Assembly (NCBI RefSeq): GCF_003171515.1
Contig: NC_089394.1
Span: 1,612,001-1,676,000 of the forward strand
Source of the DNA: Pyrenophora tritici-repentis
Taxonomy: Eukaryota > Ascomycota > Dothideomycetes > Pleosporales > Pleosporaceae
DNA: 64,000 nucleotides
Reading direction: 5' to 3'
The position numbers and the translations under genes are program-made. Positions 56,384-64,000 of this stretch are shown piece after piece (position 1 is the stretch's first letter; every line of letters begins with the position of its first letter). Below the pieces are notes generated by a model. That model was not told where the DNA came from and did no database searches. It saw only the letters and a program-made list of their open reading frames with translations.

Positions 56384-57345
56384 GTGTTGCCGTCTTTCTG
56401 GCCTTTCTCCAAGACGGCTATGGCTCCATCCCAGTCGACATTCTTGCGCTCCTTGCATTCGTTGATGAGACGGAACACTTCATGGAGCAATGCCTGCTGA
56501 TGCTTTTCCTCGTCTGTGATAGTGTTCGCATCATTCTTGGCTGCACCTGCTTTCTCTATGAGCTCCCAGCCGTCCCGCGAAAGCTTACTGGAGTCTTTGG
56601 AGTCTTTTTCCATGGTCGACAGCTTTGAACTTGCTCCTTGTGCCGCACCGCGTCCTCTCGGCATCTCAGGCCCTTTACCATCGCTCTTATCGCCCACTTT
56701 AGTGATACCCTGCACATCATTTAGTAAACATTTTGCTGGATCCCGGACCGGATAAAGCGACCATTTGGATACGAGAGCTGCGGTGAGAGACTGGAAAGCC
56801 TGTAGGATTGCGTCCAAGAGTGATGTGTAGGATCCGGCTCCGAAGAGGTACTGTAGATTCGCGGCTAGAGTGATTAATAGACCAGTAAATGCCGGTTGGA
56901 CGACCCGGGGGCGGAGGAGTGCCTCCCTGTATATGGCGCGAAGTAGAATGACCGAAACGTCTGCTCTCGAGTTAGATACGTCCCAGGGCGCTGACAACGC
57001 CATATTACCGAATGCGGTACTCAAGACGACGCAGGCCAGTAAAGCTGACAGCTGGGAGTTGTAGGTAGCAAGACCACCAGCTTCCAGAAATGCAACCGCT
57101 CCGATAGGGACCTTCACCTTCAGCTGGCTGCTTAGGAACGAGGCGACGATGATGGAAAAGACCGGAGTCCAACCACCCAGTAAGACAGTCGTGTCGTGCG
57201 CAAAAGTTTTGAAAGCTTTAATGGGATTCTCAATCAACGATTGGCGCACTAACGTGAGCATTAGGTTGTATTTACTGAGAGTTGGCTTGTTCGAGTCGTC
57301 GTTTCGCTGCGTTGTTTGCTTGACCGTTTGCACGTTGATTGGCAA
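56371..57345 (-). CDS. multi-pass membrane protein of unknown function
   Basis: Single frame of 324 residues that I do not recognise. An N-terminal polar part (1-40) is followed by three or four hydrophobic segments (TTVLLGGWTPVFSIIVASFL, VPIGAVAFLEAGG, LSALLACVVLSTAFGNMAL, FTGLLITLAANLQYLFGAG) up to about residue 200. Then comes a soluble, charged tail with two likely helices (DGWELIEKAGAAK, EKHQQALLHEVFRLINECKE). The last codons (TGG GTG ACA TAA) lie inside MITE-like copy B, so the original C terminus has probably been replaced. It is divergent from the JmjC-like gene, with 454 bp between them. Confidence 0.65.
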   Translation of the reverse strand: MPINVQTVKQTTQRNDDSNKPTLSKYNLMLTLVRQSLIENPIKAFKTFAHDTTVLLGGWTPVFSIIVASFLSSQLKVKVPIGAVAFLEAGGLATYNSQLSALLACVVLSTAFGNMALSAPWDVSNSRADVSVILLRAIYREALLRPRVVQPAFTGLLITLAANLQYLFGAGSYTSLLDAILQAFQSLTAALVSKWSLYPVRDPAKCLLNDVQGITKVGDKSDGKGPEMPRGRGAAQGASSKLSTMEKDSKDSSKLSRDGWELIEKAGAAKNDANTITDEEKHQQALLHEVFRLINECKERKNVDWDGAIAVLEKGQKDGNTWVT

Positions 57346-57799
57346 GCTAGAACTCTTGAGCTTAAATACCTATTGCTTCATCGTGCCCATCTCTGCGAGG
57401 CGGTGAAAGAGGAAAGACCGAAGAGAATTCACCATTCACCGTGAATACGTAAACTTGGTCAGACATGCGTGCAAAGAACACGACCGAAACTAAACATCAC
57501 GCCGCTGAGTCATCCATCTCCCATGGCAACTAGTTCGAATAATTCTTGAGATCGCAAGTTTCCAACTGCTGACTATATCCCTATGACGCAAGTGAAAGGT
57601 GGAAATTGAAGTTAAGGCCTTCTCGCGCCTGCCTGACCGCTATTTGGCGATTGCGGCTGCTTCCCGACATTCTATAAAGATTAGTTGAGAAATTCTCCCA
57701 CCTTTCACGCACACCCTCACCCACGTCTGTTCCTTATTTCACGGTGTGTATATATGTTCAAGTACAGTCTTACTGCACTCTCTTTTCATCTACGACATC
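57346..57799. promoter_or_regulatory. shared divergent promoter
   Basis: 454 bp between the membrane protein gene (minus) and the JmjC-like gene (plus). It contains a TATAAAG near 57672 that could serve the plus-strand gene. Confidence 0.4.
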
Positions 57800-59233
57800 A
57801 TGATTTCTTCGGCGCAAAGAGTACCGGTCACTTCAACGGCTTTACGAATGCACCTTCGAGGGCGCAGCGATATTACTCCCGATGATGAGACCAATCATCT
57901 TACACACCTTGGCGTTAGTTCATCTACACAGGAGCACGTACCAGAGACTCTGATAGCATCCTCACTGGCTCTCCATAACCAAGACCTAGTAGATGTCATG
58001 TTCGAACTCGAGCCCTTCCAGGCCGATAATCTAGCAAGTCTCGCTTTCAACATGGCCTTGGGTGGTCTAGTTCATCCTCTACACGAAAACGAACTGAAGC
58101 ATCTTCGAAAGAAAAAAGTTGGTATATATGGCCCAAGACAATGGGATACACCGTTTCTTTCCGAGAAACTCCCATTCACCTTCTCTTCGCTTCTCAGTCC
58201 AGTGGCCATCCAAAAAGTGATCCGAAACGACATTGGCGGAGAAAATTACTTCCGCTTCACTTCGTCCTATGGCAGCTCTTTAGACGATACAGCGGCCATT
58301 ATCGAACTACTGGATAACATCACTAACCCCCGATTCACATCCCCAGGAGCCGTAGTCCAAATGACGTCGCCCTCAATCAACTGCACCAAGAATTGGAATC
58401 CCAGCTGGGAAAACGACTGCATGCTAAGCCAATCCAACGTCCAAGTAACCGTAGCACCCAGAGGCCAAGCCTTCGAACTAGAATACCACGAGCATTACTT
58501 CTCAACCACACTCTTCACAGGCAGCAAAGTATTCCTCGCCTTCCCACCCCACATCACCAATCTAGACCACATGCGTCGCACATTTCAAGGCAAACGCACT
58601 AGACTTCCAACCCTGGGCATCCTACGCGAAATGCAGCAAGGCATAGCCATCATCCAGAAACGCGGGCAAGTACTCCTAATCCCGCCTTTCTGGTCGATCA
58701 TGACATTCTGCACCGAGACAAGCGTGTCTGCTGGTTTCTTCGTCGCTACTGCATCGGCGTTCATGTCACGCATACACAACATGGATCTCTGGCTCAGCGA
58801 GTGTCTCTTCTGGCCTACACTTGCGCAGCGCCAAGCACAGCTCGTTCCGTATGTGGAAGAACTTGCGGGCCACTTTTCTGATATTATGTCGGATGATGTG
58901 AAGCAATCCAAGCCGGCAAAGTCAGTGCAACGAGCTATTTGTCTGGAGTGGGTCAAGTTTTCCACAGACAAGGATGGAGAGAAGTATGAGAGTATGCAAG
59001 AGAAGGTCGGGGAATTGTTGGGATGTATTCTGGATGACGGAACGAGGATGAGACTCGCAAGTGTTTTTGTGGAGGTGTGGGTGAGGTTTTGTGAAATGAA
59101 GCGGGAGAAGAACAGTACGTGTCGGATTTGCGGTGTTAGGGTCGACAAATTGCCCCAGGACAATGGGGAGGCCCCGGATACGAAGTTGAAGATGCATGTA
59201 AAGAGTGTGCATTGTCACTTTGATCTATCATGA
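57800..59233 (+). CDS. JmjC/cupin-like protein with C-terminal zinc finger
   Basis: Single exon, 477 residues from the chosen ATG; the frame is open to 57746. A long N-terminal region precedes a JmjC-like segment: LEYHEHYFSTTLFTGSKVFLAFPPHITN, then GQVLLIPPFWSIMTFCTETSVSAGFFVAT, which match the metal-binding strand, the GxKxWxxxPP-like loop and the later IPP strand of JmjC proteins. The metal ligands look altered (HEH in place of HxD/E, no clear distal His), so it may bind no iron. The C terminus has CRICGVRVDKLP, then HVKSVH, a C2H2-like zinc finger. Similar fungal proteins are uncharacterised. A nuclear or regulatory role is only a guess. Confidence 0.65.
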   Translation: MISSAQRVPVTSTALRMHLRGRSDITPDDETNHLTHLGVSSSTQEHVPETLIASSLALHNQDLVDVMFELEPFQADNLASLAFNMALGGLVHPLHENELKHLRKKKVGIYGPRQWDTPFLSEKLPFTFSSLLSPVAIQKVIRNDIGGENYFRFTSSYGSSLDDTAAIIELLDNITNPRFTSPGAVVQMTSPSINCTKNWNPSWENDCMLSQSNVQVTVAPRGQAFELEYHEHYFSTTLFTGSKVFLAFPPHITNLDHMRRTFQGKRTRLPTLGILREMQQGIAIIQKRGQVLLIPPFWSIMTFCTETSVSAGFFVATASAFMSRIHNMDLWLSECLFWPTLAQRQAQLVPYVEELAGHFSDIMSDDVKQSKPAKSVQRAICLEWVKFSTDKDGEKYESMQEKVGELLGCILDDGTRMRLASVFVEVWVRFCEMKREKNSTCRICGVRVDKLPQDNGEAPDTKLKMHVKSVHCHFDLS

Positions 59234-59702
59234 GGGATTGTTGTGTAAATTGGGGGCGATGGTTGTATGCACACTTTCCTGGGTATTTCTGCCCTACCTA
59301 GTGCCGCTTTATTGACAGTGTAACTGTAATCTTGGAGGATAGTTGAATAAGCAATAGTTACTAGAGGTTAGAACTTCATGAATCTGAAGAAAAGACTGAT
59401 CAAAGTTCATAAAAGTCGTGATTCTCATTATATCCAGAAAACGCCATAGCCAAGTTCCCGAAACCATAACAGGGTATCAAAACGCTACGATAGCGCAAGG
59501 CATGTAGTCCACACTAGGTAAGGGAAAAAGAAGCTTTCCCCAGGAAAAAAAAGAGAGAATCGAAAATACCACCAATCTAGGTGACGCAGCAACAATCTCC
59601 GGACTCAGCGCACGCGCCAAGAAAAACCAGCGGGAGATGAACCAGTGCCGGTATAAAAATAGAAAAAGCGCACAAAGAACGAACCCAACCCCCCAATCTA
59701 CC
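59234..59702. other. intergenic, convergent 3' ends
   Basis: About 470 bp between convergent genes; no feature beyond UTRs. Confidence 0.5.
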
Positions 59703-60808
59703 TTACTCACCCGCAATAACCGCAGCGACTAAAATATCAATCCCACTAGCCTGCGTACTGGGATTGCTATTCGTGCTACCCCCCTGCCATAGATCAATGA
59801 TGATCCCCCCGTCCACCTTGTTCTGACTCCTCGCCGCATTCGCATTGCGCAGGAGGAAATCCTGGACACTCTGCAATGGCCGCGTTTGGTACAGCGTCGA
59901 GAGCCCGCGTACGTACGCGCCTTTGAACTGTGAGCTGACGGGGTCCAAGATGCCTTTGACTGGCTCGGTGAGGATACCGCTGGGATCACTGAGCTGCATT
60001 GTCGAGGCTTGGACGAGCTTGTATGCTTCATCTAGGAACGTGCCGTCGCCTTTTGCACGGGAGAGTTCTGAGAGGCCTGCTAGGACGACTCCTTGGTTGT
60101 AGGTGAAGGTTGTTTTGCCATCGTTTTTGCAGGTAGCGGGGTCAATGCCGTCGTTTACAAGATTGTTTGAGCCGATGACACCGGAGGCTTTGAACCAGTC
60201 CCATTCCATCTGCGCCCAGTTTGCGTAGTCGTCTTTTTCCTTGCCGTGGTGTCGGTTTGCGAGGTGTGCGGCCACGGAGAGGAAAAGCTCGTTTGAGATG
60301 GAGGCGATGGCGTCGCGATCTTTGGACCACCAGATTCCGCCTTTGCATGGCGTGTTCCAGCCGCCTGTCATGTCTTGGAAGAGGTCCTTGGCGGTGTTGA
60401 GGTACTTGACGTCGTTGGTGAGGTCGTACGAGGCTATCCAAGCCATTGCCCACCAACCTTCGTCGTCGTAAAATTTATTTTTCCAGTTATTGGCGCCGAG
60501 TTGATTTGCGGATTTGGCGTATGTGTTTTGGATGATTTGAATGGCTGTAGGTTTGAAGTCCTCATCTTCCCGGCCGAATCGAGCTATTGTTTCAATCATA
60601 TTGCCGGACTGCCACCATAGGTCATTCCTGTTTAGGGGTTAGAGACGACTATTATTGAGGTTTCTGTTATAGCTCACCATAGACCAGTGTCGAAGTTGTA
60701 CCATTTTGTCTGCAGTGTCTGAATGGCACTAAAGGCGTCGCTCGCAAAGTCGGCTTGGACAGGATTAGAATAGAGAAGGGGTATTAATATCGCAGCGAGA
60801 AACTTCAT
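59703..60808 (-). CDS. secreted GH76 family glycosidase (endo-alpha-1,6-mannanase-like)
   Basis: Two exons, 60808-60678 and 60627-59703, give 351 residues. Residues 1-19 are a signal peptide (MKFLAAILIPLLYSNPVQA). The GH76 body has TKWYNFDTGLW, NDLWWQSGNMIETIARF, the catalytic Asp pair in FYDDEGWWAMAWIASYD, GGWNTPCKGGIWW and TFTYNQGVVLAGLSEL. GH76 enzymes cleave alpha-1,6-mannan backbones; yeast Dfg5/Dcw1 are GPI-anchored relatives that cross-link mannoproteins to the wall. This protein ends at about 351 without a hydrophobic GPI tail, so a free secreted enzyme is likelier. The splice join restores the LWNDLWWQ segment. Confidence 0.92.
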
Positions 60809-63253
60809 TGTGGCAACGAATGAATGTTGATGAAGGAACGTGTATCGTAATATAGATTACTGGGGGAAGATGAGGGAAACTTTTGAAGGATAGGTAGCTG
60901 CCTTAATGCAGGAGAATCACTAAGCGGAGAGGGCCTTGTGTGTTTTATGATTTCCCGCAGACGCCATGACAGTGACAGAAAGCAACCCCAGCTTCAAAGA
61001 CCCGGCCGGCATACGAAGAAACTTGTCTGTGTGTTGGCTGAGATATGGATCCTAGTAGTGGGCAGTGCTCAATGCCCAGAGGGCTAAGAGGTATAGTACT
61101 CTGTGCAGACAAACCTGCATACAGTACTCACGTCACTTGTCGCCCTTCTCATTGCCTTGGTATGCCGTTTGCAGGAGTCCACGGCTATTGTTAGAACTAC
61201 TGGCACAGCAAACTTTGCGGCCTTACGGAACGTGAGGCATGGATGGTTATGCCGGTGACAGGTGGGCGAGTCAATAACTGTGACTGGCATTGTGTTCACA
61301 TATTGAACATGAAAGTACAGCGGCAAGTAAGATTAGTTCTGTCGGAGCTTGAACGACGTGGATCCTATCGCGACTGTATGAAGCGCCTACTGTCTAAGAA
61401 ACGACCGGGGTTTGGACATGAAACACGGCGGATAGATGCTAAAAACATTCATTGGCTGTGATATAACGGTTGTCAAGCAGTGATTGGGCAGATTTCTAAG
61501 ATATTCTCATACTCGGTTAGTGTAGATGTGGCACCGGCGGTCTGCACGTGCGAATTGTGGCTTATGAGGGACTTGCCTATCTGCGTAGCGCCTAGACTGC
61601 GGCAAGCATCGCGGGTGGACGGCACCTGTGCAGCCCGGATACGACATGGTGCGACTACAACAGAACACCGATAGCAACGACAGTGCGTGGTGCCAGGTGC
61701 CAAATAGCATCGGAGCTGACAAAGACCGAATTCGCGTTCCAAGGCGTTTCCCAGGCGTTCGCTGACTGTTTTGCTCAGCTGAGAAACTGCCATCGTCATG
61801 TTCAACGGCGGTTCGTTTCATCCACTGCATGAGCTTGCTGGGAACCTGTGTCTGGCCATGGTGTGGGCTTTGGAGCATTGCGGCTCTTCGGCTCTACGGC
61901 TCTACTCGTGAGTAGGTGTAAAGCGGGCGTATGCTGCCGCCTTTCTGAGACGGCAGCGTTGGTAAGGGCGAACTCCTGATCATCAATCACATGAAGCTGG
62001 ACCTGCTACCGGGAATAGATCAAACCTTCTCTTATCGCGCTTTGTGTTGTACCTGTTGGGGAGGGAGTTGGCAGGGTTGAAAGTTACCCCTTGAAATTGA
62101 TTAACCCAACAGCGGCACAACAGGCCAAGGTCGCTGTAGCCGACCTCGATCAAAGACGTCTCGCGAGCAAGGCTGCTGAATGGCAAATGTGACCTTGTGC
62201 AGGATTTGCATATCTCCAATCGCCAAAGCATCGGTTGTCACATCGACGATATTGACGAGATGAAAAGTGGACTAGCTGCAACAAACGTCAAACTTGCTTT
62301 TGGCTGAGCCCAGGGGCGAGAGAATGACAAAATGTGCAAAAAGCCCACACGACATGTGCCGTACGTGGGAGCAGAGTTTGCGATTTTGGTGGAGGCATTA
62401 TCTTGTAAGGCGGTTTCACTGCATCTGTGACGTGGTGCGAGGATGACTGACAGCGATGACGTCTACATACAGGCCACATGCAGTCACGTGTCGCGCGACC
62501 TCTTCGTGATATAGCGTTACGTCAGCGGGGTACCGCCCCACCAGGCGTTCCTACCGTTCGTGTACAGTACCAAGTCTTGATATTGGACTGCGGCGCGTAC
62601 TCCGGAACATGGCTTGAAGCTATTGCGAGGAGACGAGGCTAGTATCGCAGAGCTGTTCCAGACTACTACCTCAGTGGCACTCAATCAGCTCTTGAGCACT
62701 CAACAGAGTATATCCTGCCGAGGATTCACTGCAGCACTTGCCCCTCTAACCAACATCAACATGTCCAACGCATCCCACGAAAGCGGGGCTTTCTATGTTC
62801 CGCGGCAAGGAATCTGGATCCTGTATCCACACTCTGCCGTGGGCAGATGACGCGAATGCCATGGCAAGCCGCAAGACTACCATCAATCATACATTGCGAG
62901 ATTTGTGAACTGCCAATCGTGGCGACTAGTGGCGCCTGCAAATTGGTAGGCATCCCAGCAGGGAAGGCATCAGTGCATGCAGATCTTCTCTACCAGACAT
63001 GTGAAGGCGCGAATAACCGGGCCCGCTGTATACAGCAGGAGCTTCTCTCACCCACGCCTAGCAGCTGATTGTACGTGACGAATGACGTATACGTTCGTCA
63101 CTGTAGCCTTGGGTGACCATCACCTACTATATAACACCGTCTCTGCCTCCTCTTCTTCGAACTCTCCTCACACATCAAACTCAAACTCCAATCAATCACC
63201 ACTTCTACACCAAACCAAACAACCAAACAACCAAACAATCACCAACAATCAAC
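60809..63253. other. gene-free interval of 2.4 kb
   Basis: No supported gene. Short frames on both strands lack family features. The right end is the Hsp9/12 promoter, with TATATAA at 63128 and a CAAACAACC-rich leader at 63215-63250. Confidence 0.45.
63128..63134 (+). promoter_or_regulatory. TATA box of Hsp9/12 gene
   Basis: TATATAA, 120 bp upstream of the start codon, followed by a pyrimidine tract (CTCTGCCTCCTCTTCTTC) that often marks the start site of strongly expressed fungal genes. Confidence 0.6.
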
Positions 63254-63653
63254 ATGTCTGACTCCATGCGCAAGGGACTCGGCGAGCAGGCCCAGGAGAA
63301 GAGTAGGTTCACCTTGTTAGGTCAACGGAAGTACAGAGATGCTAACAATCTGCAGTCACCCCCGACTCCCAGAAGTCCACCATGGACAAGGCCTCCGAGA
63401 GCCTCACTGGAGCCGGTGACCGCGTTGCTGGTGCCGTTCAGCCTGGTATGTCTCATTCCTTTCATGTCTCTCCAAATACCTACTAATACCCACCACAGAG
63501 GGCCAGAAGTCTGCCGGTCAAAAGGTCGGCGATGCCACCCGCTCCGGCGGCGACAACGCCTCCAGCGAGGGCAAGGGCATGATGGAGTCCGCTCAGGAAA
63601 CCGTCGGAAACGCAGCCCAGAGCGTCCAGGACACCCTCTCCGGCAAGAAGTAA
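63254..63653 (+). CDS. HSP12: Hsp9/Hsp12-type stress protein
   Basis: Three exons (63254-63302, 63356-63445, 63499-63653) give 97 residues. The start MSDSMRKGLGEQAQEK matches the Hsp9/Hsp12/Awh11 family. After splicing, TPDSQKSTMDKASESLTGAGDRV and repeated KGMMESAQETVGNA-type amphipathic segments are seen; it is rich in Gly, Ala, Ser, Gln and Lys and has no Cys or Trp. Such proteins are unfolded in solution and form helices on membranes, stabilising them in heat, osmotic and stationary-phase stress. Both introns are 53 bp. A strong TATA box and a CAA-rich leader suit high inducible expression. Confidence 0.95.
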
Positions 63654-63962
63654 AGCAGTCTTCTGCTTGCCCAGCAATGACAACAAACTTTTCACGACAT
63701 GATACCTGATAATGGCGGCACACAAGGCCCAAGAGGTGGAACATACCTTTGGCATGGGTGCCGTATATCTATATACCCTACCACCTCATGAAGTACCATT
63801 TTGAACATGATTTGTGCCTTTGTCGTTTATGCGTATAAGTCGTGATATGTGCAAGGTCGACTATGACTTCATCTTTATCGTCGCGGACGGTTGCGCCTGG
63901 CTTCGTTGTTGCCCAGTCAAAAATGTTGATCGAATGTTAACCTTGATTGCATACTGGCTGAT
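63654..63962. other. intergenic, convergent 3' ends
   Basis: About 310 bp after the Hsp9/12 gene. It probably holds the 3' UTRs of that gene and of the gene entering from the right edge. Confidence 0.4.
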
Positions 63963-64000
63963 CTACAAATCCTCATCCTCTACTTCTTCAATCTCCACAT
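63963..64000 (-). CDS. possible C-terminal tail of a gene cut by the window edge
   Basis: The last 38 bp read on the minus strand as an acidic tail VEIEEVEDEDL and a stop at 63963-63965. Acidic C-terminal tails are common, so the product cannot be named. The call rests on composition and the absence of stops over 12 codons only. Confidence 0.3.
   Translation of the reverse strand, partial: VEIEEVEDEDL

Overview
The window is nuclear DNA of a filamentous ascomycete (Pezizomycotina). The style fits Dothideomycetes and probably Pleosporales, but that placement is inference from gene style, not a search. Supporting signs are compact genes, GT-AG introns mostly 46-90 bp with CTAAC/CTGAC-like branch sites, small cysteine-rich secreted proteins, pogo-type and hAT DNA transposons, and stop codons of the kind that repeat-induced point mutation (RIP) makes.

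Layout. 0-18 kb is gene-dense: a secreted DUF3455 protein, the p150 subunit of dynactin, a peroxisomal ABC half-transporter, a small secreted cysteine-containing protein, a TMEM115-like Golgi membrane protein divergent from a LisH/WD40 (TBL1/Sif2-like) protein, a Baeyer-Villiger-type flavin monooxygenase and a CE2-like SGNH esterase. 18.1-23.8 kb has no gene I can support; its first 1.5 kb is AT-rich. 23.8-28.5 kb holds ribose-phosphate pyrophosphokinase and a septation-type (Uds1-like) coiled-coil protein. 28.5-34.8 kb is a second gene-free stretch. 34.8-43.2 kb holds mitochondrial Phe-tRNA synthetase and a mitochondrial dicarboxylate carrier. They are divergent and separated by a 5.26-kb composite insertion: a pogo-like transposon interrupted by an intact hAT transposon that left a perfect 8-bp target duplication. 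43.7-50 kb holds a PrpF-family isomerase with an unusual basic C-terminal extension, the GrpE homologue Mge1 and a second, degenerate pogo-like element. 50-64 kb holds amidophosphoribosyltransferase, a broken small secreted protein gene, ribosomal protein L24, a membrane protein, a JmjC-like protein, a GH76 glycosidase, an Hsp9/12 stress protein and the tail of a further gene at the right edge.

Links between genes. PRPP synthase (about 24.5 kb) makes the substrate used by amidophosphoribosyltransferase (about 51 kb) in purine synthesis, but the genes are too far apart to call a cluster. Mge1, the dicarboxylate carrier and the Phe-tRNA synthetase are mitochondrial; they look like ordinary neighbours. 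I see no secondary-metabolite core gene.

Most notable: an approximately 107-bp palindromic MITE-like family has two complete copies. One sits 7 bp past the stop codon of the amidophosphoribosyltransferase gene and the other supplies the stop codon of a membrane-protein gene. A diverged third copy makes up most of an intron inside the same amidophosphoribosyltransferase gene, which resembles intron gain from a mobile element. The carrier gene contains a 5-nt microexon.
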